A DNA stretch of 64,000 bases from Cenococcum geophilum 1.58 (taxonomy: Eukaryota > Ascomycota > Dothideomycetes > Gloniales > Gloniaceae), in assembly GCA_001692895.1 (NCBI GenBank), contig KV748229.1, positions 929,112 to 993,111 of the forward strand, given 5' to 3'. The notes beneath the pieces are model-generated. The model was not told the origin of the DNA, ran no database searches, and was given only the letters and a program-made list of their open reading frames with translations. The translations under genes and the position numbers were made by a program. Below, piece after piece: positions 11,783-21,136 of the stretch (positions are counted from its first letter, which is position 1; the number at the start of each line of letters is the position of its first letter).

Positions 11783-11949
11783 GCAGACGTGTAGATGTGC
11801 AGATGTGCAGACGTTCGTACGGGCGATCAATTGCAGAGACGTTTGTAGAGACGATTGTATAGGCGTTCGTACGGGCGTTTGTACGGGCGTTTGTAGAACC
11901 TTCCTAGTATATTAGTGCTGCGTGTTAGTAGAGCTTTNGNGCTCTATAT

Positions 11950-12150
11950 AGGGCTTCGAGCAGAGCCTCGAGTAGAGCTTCGAGTAGAGCTTCGAGCAGA
12001 GCCTCGAGCAGAGCCTCAAGCAGAGCTTCAAGCAGAGCTTCAAGCAGAGCTTCGAGCAGAGCTTCGAGTAGAGCTTTTACAGGGCTTCGTACGGAGCTTC
12101 GTGCAGAGCCTCCGCAGAGCCTTAGTAGAGCTCCGTGCAGAGCTCCGTGC
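11950..12150. repeat. 12-bp minisatellite, block 2
   Basis: Tandem units of the type GCTTCGAGCAGA, with GCCTCGAGCAGA and GCTTCAAGCAGA variants, become irregular towards 12150. The unit is related to block 1. Two ambiguous bases lie just upstream (11938, 11940). Open frames on both strands (11915-12247 and 11925-12224) encode only RAEL/LLEA-type four-residue repeats and are rejected as genes. Confidence 0.85.
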
Positions 12151-12728
12151 AGGTCTCCCCATAAGCTTCGTTCTGCAGAGCTCTCGCAAAGCTCTACAGC
12201 TCTATACAGACGCGGAGCTTGCAACTCTATTAGGGCCTACACCATAACCTGTAAAGGGCTGTAAAGTAAATAAATTAAATAGGTATATAGCAGACGGAAT
12301 ACCCACTGGTTGCGAAGAGGGCTGGTGGCGTAGGCGTAAGCGTGTTTACTACGCGCCTTAATAGGGTAGTGGAATTGGAGCCTCTGCAGCAACGAACTCC
12401 TCTTAACATCGCGCGTGTATAAGGAGCTAAAGATCTCATAACTTATAAAGTAGGCTTTTCTCTATAATTTGGTGTGATTTTTATGTTAATAGGTATTATG
12501 GGAGGGTAGATTAATTTCGTTAAAGTTAATAAGGTCTTCTTATATAAACGGTGTTTAGGTTTTCCTACAAATCTCGCCAAAGTCCCTCAGACTAAGAAAA
12601 CGATTACCGTCCTAAATCAGCTTAGCGGACGGTGCGGATATTCCTATATCCGCAATCGATTTCTTGGTCTGAGCTTCTGAGGTAAGTCGGCCTTCGTACC
12701 TTCAATTATCTCAGTAAGCGACGCAGAT

Positions 12729-12849
12729 GACAAGGGCAGAACTTAAGGCGCACTCACTAATACTAAAATATCACTAGTCTCCGCCTAAGAAAACGCCATT
12801 TTTTTTTAACTAATCAGCTATCTACCGACCTTAAGTTTGCCCTGCCGTC
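12729..12849. repeat. Imperfect inverted repeat
   Basis: GACAAGGGCAGAACTTAAGG at 12729-12748 is nearly complementary to 12829-12849 (CCTTAAGTT-TGCCCT-GCCGTC), leaving an 80-bp loop that contains a run of Ts. It lies just outside the larger inverted pair and adds to the unusual density of foldback sequence between 11.16 and 12.85 kb. Confidence 0.6.
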
Positions 12850-13032
12850 TAAGGGCCTTTGGTGCAGAACTATATGGCGCTTAACTTTAATCTAAGTAAT
12901 TTTATATAACAGATACTCTCTCCTATATATTTAATTCCTTAATAATACCTATTTAACCTAATAACCTAATAAGTTAAGTTAGACTAGTCTCCTCTATAAT
13001 TAATTACTTTTTTATAATAGAAATATTACTTT

Positions 13033-13131
13033 TGTAACGTGTCCCGCACTAGGTCACTATACGGCAAAAAAGATAAAGAGTAATCGCGGATTTATCGCGA
13101 CTCTTACGGGACCTAATATATATACCTTTGC
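13033..13131 (+). repeat. LTR-like fragment beside Gypsy relic D
   Basis: TGTAACGTGTCCCGC followed by about 85 bp matching 3603-3702, including the shared GGGACCTAATATATATAC block. It probably belongs to the same LTR family. The following sequence is already late RT/RNase H, so the internal region of the element has lost its 5' half. Confidence 0.55.
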
Positions 13132-14275
13132 AACTTATTTATAAGCTATACGCTTTTAGTATTTAGGTAAGTATTAGATACCTAACTCCTAGGTTACTTA
13201 GACTGCATTCTAAAATACCTTTAGTAGCTTAATAACTTCTCTACCCTAGTTTTACCCCTTATAGCTTTAACCTAAAAGAATAAAGCCTTTACTTATCTAA
13301 AGGTTATATTTATTACCGCGTTTATACTTTAATACTTTAACCTAAACTAAATAAGTGTTATAGAAGCTAACTTATCTAACTATACTACTAAAGGTATTCT
13401 ATCTTAATATAATAAAGATAGAGTATTACACCCTATAGTATACTACTTAAAATAACTAAGCCTAGCTAAATATAACTATAAGATTTACGATAAGGAGTTA
13501 CTAGCTATTATTAGATATTTTAAATAATAGTAATCCAAACTAAAAGGCGCCGGATTTCTAATTAAGGTCCTTAGCGACTATAAGAATCTATAGTACTTTA
13601 TAACTATAAAACAGCTAAGCCATTACTAGGCCCGCTAGTTAGAATATCTATCCCATTTCTAATTCTTAATTATATACCGCCTAGGCGTTTAAGGTTAGAA
13701 GCCTAATACTCTAACCTAATATTTATAAGACGCGCTAGTACTAGAAGAAGCGTACTCTTACTAAAACTAAACCCTACTTTATTTTAAACTATTTAACCCT
13801 CTTACGGTATACGTTCTTAAAATAACTAACTAATTAATTAAACAGATTATAATTAATAAATACCTAAATAATAAGTTTATCTAAGAGACGCTTAAGCTAA
13901 TCTATAATGGCGTTAGATACTTTAAAAAGATCTCTTTAAGTAAATATAAAGCTTATGGAAACCGCTTATATTACTAAAACCATCTAATTATCCCTAATTA
14001 TAATAAACTTAAGCTTAAGCTCCTTAAATATATATACGACCTACTAGTAGCCGGCCACCTAGGCTAAGAAAAAACTCTAAAGCTACTTTAATGGGAGTAC
14101 TACTAGCTAAATATATATAACACGATATAAAGGTATATCTTTAGCTACTATATCTACTAATAAGCTAAAGCTTCGCATAAAGCGTATAATGGCCTTTTAA
14201 AGCTACTACCTATTATAGACTAAAGATAGAAGGATATCTTAATCGACTTTATTATTAATCTCCCTATAAGTAAAG
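13131..14275 (+). mobile_element. Ty3/Gypsy fragment D (late RT, RNase H, start of integrase)
   Basis: Readable blocks are the RT-RNase H junction (about 13200-13330), RNase H (about 13330-13620, with a KYNYKIYDKELLAII-like stretch near 13467) and the integrase zinc-binding and early core region (about 13880-14270). The element stops abruptly at 14275, where the LTR of element X begins, so X appears to have inserted into D's integrase region. The remaining part of D was not found to the right. It is an old fossil with many breaks. Confidence 0.75.
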
Positions 14276-14462
14276 TGTTACAGTGCTGCAATAAAGTAGA
14301 CTAAATAACTACGTTATAGTATAAAGAGGAGAAGAAGGTAGAAAGGGGGTATTATATATAAATAGTAGTGCCGGCCGCTAAGGCACTAGTAGTGGGCTAG
14401 CTAATAGTAGGAAATAGTACGAGATAGTATAAAACAGTATGCGTTAAGTTAGTACCGTAATA
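14276..14462 (-). repeat. 3' LTR of Gypsy element X
   Basis: On the plus strand this 187-bp block begins TGTTACAGTGCTGC and ends ACCGTAATA. On the minus strand it follows a purine-rich tract (about 14463-14485) downstream of X pol, as expected for a 3' LTR. The 5 bp before it are TAAAG (14271-14275). No second copy was found at the other end of X, so the far boundary of X is unresolved. Confidence 0.6.
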
Positions 14463-14595
14463 GTACTCCTCTCCCTTAGATAGTTTAGTCCCTAAACTAA
14501 ATAAATAACTCTAAAATAGGCAGTATATAGGGTCGCCTATTTTTTACCGCAAAGATATTAGTTTTGCTTACCGCCCTTAACTAAGCTAATAGTAA

Positions 14596-14618
14596 TTTTC
14601 TATACTGGGTATAGAAAA
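14596..14618. repeat. Perfect palindrome in X 3'UTR (motif 2)
   Basis: Arms TTTTCTATAC and GTATAGAAAA around TGG, perfectly complementary. The same motif occurs at 2389-2411 and 42189-42211. Confidence 0.85.
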
Positions 14619-14718
14619 TCCTAATTAGTTAGTTTAGTAAGTAAGGTTAGCAGAACTCTATACCACTATCTAAATTAATCCGTATAGCGTTTCTTAGCAA
14701 GGATTTAGCTAATTAGAT

Positions 14719-14741
14719 AACTTTAACTACTAGTTAAAGTT
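14719..14741 (-). repeat. Palindrome in X 3'UTR (motif 1)
   Basis: Arms AACTTTAACT and AGTTAAAGTT around ACT on the plus strand. The same palindrome with the same flank (ATCTAATTAG) occurs in A (42084-42106) and B (36076-36098). Here the flank is on the opposite strand, as expected for a minus-strand element. Confidence 0.85.
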
Positions 14742-16096
14742 CTATAATATCTCAACCACCATAAATTTTAATATGGTGGTTAACTACGACCTTAGCGTGG
14801 CTTTTCCTTATCTTATACCTAGTTTAGGGGTTCTAGCTTCTTAAGGTATTGCTTATAAAAGCGCTATACAGCTTATTTATAACCCTTTAGGTCTTCTTCT
14901 AGCTGCTAGGTTATGTCCTTATAATATTTCTATTTAATCTTATAAGTTAAGCCTTAGGGGTCTTTATTATATATATTAAGGATTTTCTTAAACTCCTATT
15001 TATCTTCTATATTACTATTATTATTTCTCTTTACTACTTATCCTTGTATATTACGGTGCTCTATAGTATTAATATTTACTTAACTAAGAATCTTTTTAGT
15101 AGCTTAGAGGCGGACCTTAAATATATAGAAGGATTTATTTACTTAAATATAGTTTAGGAGGTCTACTATAACTACCCCTTAATATACTGCAAGTACGGGG
15201 TACAGGCCGTCCTATTTATTATCCCATTTCTTCTTAAGTTTATTTATCTTTATATTTTCTAAGCTAATTATAACTATATTACCTTTATAGAATAACGCAC
15301 TCTTATCCCTATAGGTATTAGTATTATCTTTATAGCGTTACTATAAAATCCAGGTTAGAGCCTTAAGCTATATTAATATCCGCTTAAAGCGGTTAGCTAT
15401 AGAGTCTACGTAAAAAACTCCTTCTTTACTTATACTAATAGTATTAGTAGGTAGGGGCCAATAGGCTTAATTTTAAGGTGAGGGTTAAAGCTATAGTTTA
15501 TAAAAAATAGGGAGATACCTATGCTCTTATTAATTTAGTTATTTATAGTAAACTTAATAAGCGGTAGGTAGTTAACTTAGTTATCCTATATAAAGCTAAT
15601 AAAAGCATAAAGGTACTTATTTACGGCAGCGTTAATAATTTTAGTTTAGCTATCCGTTTTAAGGTACTAGGCTAAGCTTAGTCTTAAGGTTATCTTAAGG
15701 CGTTTACTTAGTTGTTACTAGAAGTTATTAATAAATTATATACCGTAATTAGAGATAATTATGCTTAGTGCACTATAGAGCTTATATACGTTATTAATAA
15801 AGCTATTAACTAGCTCCTCTATTAAGAGTCCTATTACTAAAATAGGGTATTATATTTTAGTTAGGCGGTCTATAATAATAAGGATATATTTATATACCTT
15901 ACTATAGCGTTAATATACCGACAGCGTTGTAATATAGTTAATTAAAATATTAGTTTATAGGTAAGCGGGTAGTTCTAGTAGCTTTAAGAAACTAAGTAGG
16001 GTAGAATAGGGGGTCTTAGTGCAAAAGTATAGGGTATAGTCTTTAATAAAGATAGCCGTGAATTAGGAGATTTCTAGCTACTAATATATTTGGTTT

Positions 16097-16637
16097 TATA
16101 GGGATTGGGCCCCCTATTAAATACTAGATTGTCCTCCTACACCTCACGAATAGGTGCAAGGGCCTGGGTTTGGGCCCTAGGGCAAAAGCGATACCAAGTC
16201 ATATACACCCCGTTGTAGAAACCCTTTGATGGAGGAGTGGATAAGAGACCTCAGCATGCAGGCCCGGGCGGAACGCAAGTGTTATTTATTAGGAGATATT
16301 CACAGGAGACTTGGAAAAGGAGCTAGGGACAGGCATACGACTTAGACAAGCAATATATAAATATAGCAAAGATGGTTTAAATGGCAGATGGGGCAAGATA
16401 GGTATTTAGACACTCCTGTGTAAAGGGAGTCTCAAAGCAGCAACCTAACAGTGTTTTTCCTCCCGTTGATGTAGTATGGATGTTATCTGGAATATTACCT
16501 CTCACGTCTCCCCTGGGGGTTTTTTGTACACTTAAAAATGGGGTTTTTCTCAGTAAGGAGGTTTTTCCCATAGGAATTAGTCTGTGTGGACCCATTAGGG
16601 GGACCAGGTCGGACGGTAAATTAAATCTTATATCTTA
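16097..16637 (+). mobile_element. 541-bp LINE-tailed retroposon, little RIP
   Basis: The insert is flanked by the 15-bp direct repeat TAATATATTTGGTTT at 16082-16096 and 16638-16652. Its 3' part (about 16540-16637) shares the tail of the Tad1-like LINE, with GGGGTTTTTCTC, then GTGTGGACCCATTAGGGG, then GGTCGGACGGTAA. It ends in an A/T-rich stretch. Dinucleotide content is normal, so it is young or escaped RIP. There is no ORF of substance; the two 60-72-codon frames are chance overlaps. It is a 5'-truncated LINE copy or a SINE-like passenger. No clear A-box or B-box promoter was seen. Confidence 0.85.
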
Positions 16638-16652
16638 TAATATATTTGGTTT

Positions 16653-18003
16653 AAAAGGTTAAGGGTTTTAACCCAGCTAGGGTAATTAGTAGGGCCGCTA
16701 CTATAAGAGTAATAAATAACTTCTAAGCGGAGGTTTAGGGCGTTAGGGATAATAAGATATTAGCGGAAGTAAATTTGTCTGTTAATAATACTATATTCTA
16801 ACTTATTGCAATAAAGTAATTTCCTAATCTTCTTTAGCTACTAGCGAGCTTTCCAATTATATAAGGCCGCTATTATATCTCTTATAAGTTTATTCTCCTA
16901 GTATTTTAACTAAATTAACTTATCTAGTGACTTTTTAGCTATTTTAGGGTCTAGAGTGGCTATAAACTCTATATTATTAAAGATATAGGACTTATATAGT
17001 AATTCTTCTAAGATTATAAGGTTAACTTTTTAAGGCGGTATAATGACTTAGGCTTAGTAGCGGAGGCGTTTATTATTAGCATCCTTAGGCCTTATTCCTA
17101 GTAGCTAGCTTAAGGCGTTAGGGAGCGTGGCTTTATTATTAAGTCTATATATAATTACAAAGTTAAACTATAAAAGGAACTCTGCTTACTAAACTTAGCG
17201 CTAATTTAGCTGCTTAGTAGTTATAAACGTCTATAGGTTTTTATAGTTGGTAATAATTTTAAACAGCTCCTTAGTCCCTTATAGCTTAGGACGCTATTCC
17301 TTTAAAGCCTTAATAATAGCTAAGAGTTCTTTATTATAGATTATATAGTTACACTTTAGCGTAGAGTGCTTTATAAAGAAGAATGCGACTAATCTTAATT
17401 TACTATTATTATTATACTAGGAAAGGACTCCGCTAAAAGCCCAATTTAATACGTCTATCTCTACTACTATTTTTTTCGTATAGTTATAGTATGCTAGTAC
17501 TAGTGCTAAGGTAAAGGCTCCCTTAAGGGCCTTAAATGATTTAGCTTATTTTAGTCCCTATAGCTATCTAATATCCTTCTTTAGAAGTTTTATTATAGGT
17601 ATAGCAACAGCAGAGTAACCTTAGATAAATTATTGGTAGAAGTTTATAAAGCCAAGAAATTATTATAGTTCTTTAATTAATATTGGGTCCTTCTATTTCT
17701 ATAAGGCCTATACCTTCTTAAGGTCTATAGTTATACTATTAGTTAAGATAATTAAGCCGAGGTATTTTGTTTTAGTAGAGTAAAACTTAAACTTATTAAT
17801 ATTAATCTAAAGTCTAGCATTACTAAGTCTTTAGATAACTTTATTTACATACTTAGTATACTTAGCGCGTATTTTAGAAAAGATAAAGACATTATTAAGG
17901 TAGGTAGTGCAGTAGTTATTAAGGGCGTTATACAAAATATAATTAATATAGTTTTAAAACGTAGCGGGTGCGTTATAAAGGCTAAATAGTATAATTAGTA
18001 TTT
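16653..18003 (-). mobile_element. Element X, piece: RT and RNase H
   Basis: On the minus strand this reads from the second half of Gypsy reverse transcriptase into RNase H and the connection domain, continuing from the piece at 20793-20000. It is bounded by the TATAG duplication of the solo LTR on the right and by the 541-bp retroposon on the left. Confidence 0.75.
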
Positions 18004-18089
18004 TATAGTGTCGGTATCACCCGGGGGTACTGCAATTGCAATAAGTAGTTCTGGTTCTTAGTTTATTCGTGTTCTGTTTTCGTCTACTA

Positions 18090-19855
18090 ACGTAGTTGAC
18101 CAGGAAGCGAGCCACCCCACGTAGCGAGCCACACAAGAATATTCCTACCATTTTTTATTTCATAGCAAATTACACCAAAATCGAAAAGCCTCAGCATATT
18201 GCACGATGCCAAATCAATCTTTGCCCTCTCGTAAAGCCGAAACCACCATATAAAATATTATACAAGATCTTTCTTCTAGTGTTGAGCTGTCAATTCGCAA
18301 GGCCTCTAGCGCCTATGGAGCACCTAGATCTACCGTTAGACATCGTCTTACTAGCCGTCTCCCACGACATAAAGCTTACCTAGGTTTATTATATCCGTTA
18401 TAAATATAGTAAATTACTAAATAGCTCTACAAATATTAATCCTAGGACCTTCCGTTAAAGGCTTATATACTTTTAGAAATAGCTTATTCCTATTTAGGCG
18501 AAGGCCGTACCTTAGGCAAGTATTAGGGGCAAAGATTTATTCAACGCCACGGTCTTAGTACTATACTAAGTTATTAGCTCGACTGTTAGAGAGCTTAGAA
18601 TGGCGATCTAGCAGTTATATATAATTAGTTTAGGTTCTTCCGTGCTATATATAAGCGATATTAAGTTAAGTATTTAAATTTTATCTATAACTTTAACGAA
18701 AAGGGGGTATTACTAGGCCTTATATTGGTAGCCTAAGTAATTATATTAGGTAAGATATATAGGGAAAGGTTAAAAAATTAAATAGTTATATAGCTAGGTA
18801 CTTNTANGTNAGTATCTATAATTAAAACNATTTACGCTAANNGCTCTCNACCNCCTACCTTCTTAATTTAGAAGACGTAATACTACTAGGAAGGATAGTA
18901 TTAAATTAGTAAGTAAAATAAGAGCCTTCGCGGATATACGTACACTATATTCCCTAGTAAGTAGATATATAACTCTTTAGGCCTATATTATATTAAACAT
19001 TATAATAAATATACAAGACATCTTATAGAAGATTCTGACGGTAAAATATAGTAATATTGCCTACTTTTAATAGATAATTATTAGAGCTACCCTATCTAGC
19101 AATTTGTTAAGTATACGCTCGCGCATAAGATTGTCTTAGCAACTTTACCACCTTATTCGACTTATAAGCTTTAACTACTAGATATAGGTTATTTTAGGCC
19201 ACTTTCTTACTACTATGGGAAGTAAGTAGATACCTTCTATTAATATAGCCACTTAGGCGTTAATAAGGAATTTTTTAAAGCTCTACCTAAAGGCATATAT
19301 ATAGGTATTTACCCCTAATACGACCTATAGCGCCTAGAAAGCTATAGGCCTTCTATCTTATAATTCTACTACTATCTTAGAGACTCTTACCCGTATAAAG
19401 GTAAGTTTAATATTAATTATGCTTACTAGGGTTTAGAACAGCTCTATTTAATATAGCGACGTTAAGCTCTAGTAGAGTCGTTAGTGTCTTTAGAGTGCGT
19501 AAAGTAGTAGGTATATTTAATTCCTTTATATCTTGGCTTTTAGAAGGCTCTATTATATATTTAGGTATAATCCATAGCCTATAAATAAGTAGATTAAAGG
19601 GTCGTTGATCCAGAAAGGGACGTCGCAGGAATATAGTAGTCGTCCGTGCCATTAGTCGGCGCGTGGGTCTATATCACTACTATAACGTAGTTAAATTAAT
19701 TTAAGCAATATTAAGATCGAAAGAGTAATATAAAAGCTTTAACCTAGCCTATTTGAAATATATATAAGCTCGTTGTTGATTTTATTATAAATTGATCAAA
19801 TATCACCTGTATGTGGCTCGCTACGTGGGGTGGCTCGCTTCCTGGTCAACTACGT
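18090..19855 (+). mobile_element. Fot1/pogo-type (Tc1/mariner superfamily) DNA transposon
   Basis: The 1766-bp element has about 44-bp, nearly perfect terminal inverted repeats (18090-18133 and 19812-19855) starting ACGTAGTTGACCAGGAAGCG. They are flanked by TA on both sides (18088-18089 and 19856-19857), the canonical target duplication of this superfamily. Length and internal motifs match fungal Fot1/pogo elements. The TIRs are remarkably well preserved although the coding interior is decayed. Several ambiguous bases lie near 18805-18853. Confidence 0.92.
18300..19660 (+). pseudogene. pogo/Fot1 DDE transposase remnant
   Basis: The first catalytic motif, normally NFDEKG, reads NFNEKGVLLGL at 18689-18721. 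The catalytic Asp codon (18695-18697) is now AAC. The second Asp lies in the same frame at 19073-19075 (LLIDNY). The third is at 19181-19183 in LPPYSTYKL-LLDIGYF, the family's LPPHTTH-LQPLDVG block. The last two are separated by 35 residues, giving D35D. Several in-frame TAG/TAA codons stand at former Gln/Trp positions. The start is uncertain. The plus-strand open frame at 18096-18383 is in another frame and covers the TIR, so I did not use it. Confidence 0.88.
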
Positions 19856-19999
19856 TAAAAGAGAAAGAAAGGGGTAGTAAAGGTCGGGCTATCTATCGGC
19901 CCGTAGGCAGTTAGGTGACCTACGCTACGCTATACAGCCCCTGCCGCATACGCTCTGCGTATAACGTTATTTACAACCTCTACTTGTACAGACATATAG

Positions 20000-20793
20000 A
20001 GTCCAAACTAGGTAATAAATACTATAAGCTACTTATAGCCCTCTATAATCCGGATCTAGTTAAACGCAGCAATTATATTAAGTTTAGTAAAGTACTTAGC
20101 ACTATAAAGTACGTTAAGTATCTTGTAAATTAATAGTAGTAGGTACTAATTCTTAATAGTAACTGTATTTAGGCCTTAGTAGTTATAGTAGATTTATATA
20201 CTACTGCTAGGCTTAGCAATAAGGAGAAGTAGTACGGTAGCTAGTAAGGTTAATTCGTGGATAAAACCCTTATCTAGCATCTTATTAAACCATTTTTTTT
20301 ATACACCTAAGTTTAGCAGATAAGAGTGGTCTATTTTTATAGTATAGGGCCTAGTTTCCGGGGATAATCTTAATTTTATAGTCCTATAGTTAGTAAGAGG
20401 ACAGCTTATCTACGTTCTTAAGGAGAAAGTGCTTAATATATTTATAAAACCCCTTTAGTAAGCGTTATAGAATATCTTTATAGGTTAATCCTAGTTTACC
20501 TTTTAGGAATTTTTTAATATCGGTGTTGACTATCTTCTAGCGTAAAAGCTTGGGCTTAGTTTTTAAATTTATTTTAAGAAAGTTATAAAAATAGGGGGGT
20601 AGCACTTTATAGGCTTCCTCTATTATATAGTTACTTTCTACTAGCTAGCAAAAAGACCTTTTTAATAGGGTTAGTACTTCTATTAGGTCTATAGGCAGCT
20701 CCTTAAATAGCCGTTAGCGCTTTTCTTATTTAACAAGTTCTACGAGCTCCGCTATATAAATCCTTATTACTATTACGTCTTTTTATTTATAGA
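20000..20793 (-). mobile_element. Element X, piece: linker and start of RT
   Basis: The minus strand reads the pre-RT region with the characteristic Gypsy block (AD-LPPHR..DHKI-like text, here near 20450-20400) into the early RT fingers. The right end is the ATAGA duplication of element A. The left end is the TATAG duplication of the solo LTR. Confidence 0.75.
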
Positions 20794-20924
20794 TGTAACG
20801 GAACTAGCCTAGTTATAGTAGGAATGTCTCAGTGAAACACTTAACAGATAAATTCTAACGCTTTGACTGAATTCTGCTAGATTAATTAAATTCTACTAAA
20901 GTCTATTAAAGACCGCGTGCGTAT
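20794..20924 (+). repeat. Element A 5' LTR, first half
   Basis: 131 bp starting TGTAACGGAACTAGCC. It matches the first 130 bp of the intact 3' LTR (42348-42652) and stops where the LTR of B begins. Confidence 0.85.
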
Positions 20925-21136
20925 TATAACGGCGCTATCGCACGTTACCTGCCAAATTCTGCCAAATTCTGCCGACCTGCGATTAGCCCGCCCAAAGCTA
21001 GCGCCTTAGCGGCTTACCCTATATATTTATTTACATCGGTCCTAGCGACCCCTTTTTCCTTCTCTTTAGCTTAGTATCTTCGTAATACAGCATTCATTTA
21101 AGCTTTGGTTTAGAGGCATTTGTTTAAGCCGTAACA
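20925..21136 (+). repeat. Element B 5' LTR (212 bp)
   Basis: It starts TATAACGGCGCTATCGCACG, where TGTAACGG in the 3' copy shows the ancestral TG. It ends TTTAAGCCGTAACA. It carries the words TGCCAAATTCTGCC near its start, the complement of the GGCAGAATTTGGCA motif at 2441-2551. Length is identical to the 3' copy. Confidence 0.9.

Larger units (their letters stand above)
11450..12529. repeat. 19-bp direct repeat pair flanking the minisatellite block
   Basis: TTAATTTCGTTAAAGTTAA occurs at 11450-11468 and again at 12511-12529, in the same orientation. The intervening roughly 1.04 kb has more normal dinucleotide content than its flanks and holds the two minisatellites. The pair has the length expected of a retroposon target-site duplication, but neither end of the insert shows a recognisable tail. 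Confidence 0.45.
11179..12693. repeat. Diverged long inverted repeats bounding a 1.5-kb non-coding block
   Basis: The left arm (about 11179-11290) and the complement of the right arm (about 12566-12693) share GTCGGCC, ACCTCAG and CTTTGGCGAG in the same order. Each arm also folds on itself. At 11209-11274 the pair is CTTAGACG / CGTCTAAG; at 12593-12672 it is CTCAGACTAAGAAAACGATT-like and its complement. The block encloses the 12-bp minisatellites and has no coding signal. It may be a decayed TIR transposon or a local inverted duplication. No target-site duplication was identified. Confidence 0.5.
14463..16081 (-). mobile_element. Element X, piece: integrase and 3'UTR
   Basis: This is the distal part of X pol on the minus strand. 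The 3'UTR (about 14463-14760) carries two palindromes (14719-14741 and 14596-14618) that recur in the 3'UTR of Gypsy A. The piece ends at the LTR on the left and at the 15-bp duplication of the 541-bp retroposon on the right. Confidence 0.65.
18009..19994 (+). mobile_element. Copia-type solo LTR in X, split by a pogo transposon
   Basis: The LTR begins TGTCGGTATCACCC at 18009 and ends CCTCTACTTGTACAGACA at 19994, flanked by the 5-bp duplication TATAG (18004-18008 and 19995-19999). Its start and end closely resemble the 177-bp LTRs of element F (56026-56202 and 58627-58803), while the middle is more diverged, so it is a related family. Without the pogo insert it is about 218 bp. The two X pieces on either side read continuously across the duplication, so this is a true solo LTR, the product of LTR-LTR recombination. 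Confidence 0.8.

Noticed and set aside
11591-12247. Four open frames on both strands with RAEL/LLEA-type repeats
   Set aside because: Produced by 12-bp minisatellites. Simultaneous open frames on both strands and a four-residue period mark an artefact.
16377-16662. Two overlapping open frames on opposite strands (60 and 72 codons)
   Set aside because: Both lie in the young 541-bp retroposon, overlap antiparallel, and one crosses the insertion border.
19413-19652. 79-codon minus-strand open frame as a gene
   Set aside because: Antisense to the 3' part of the pogo transposase region and not supported by any motif.
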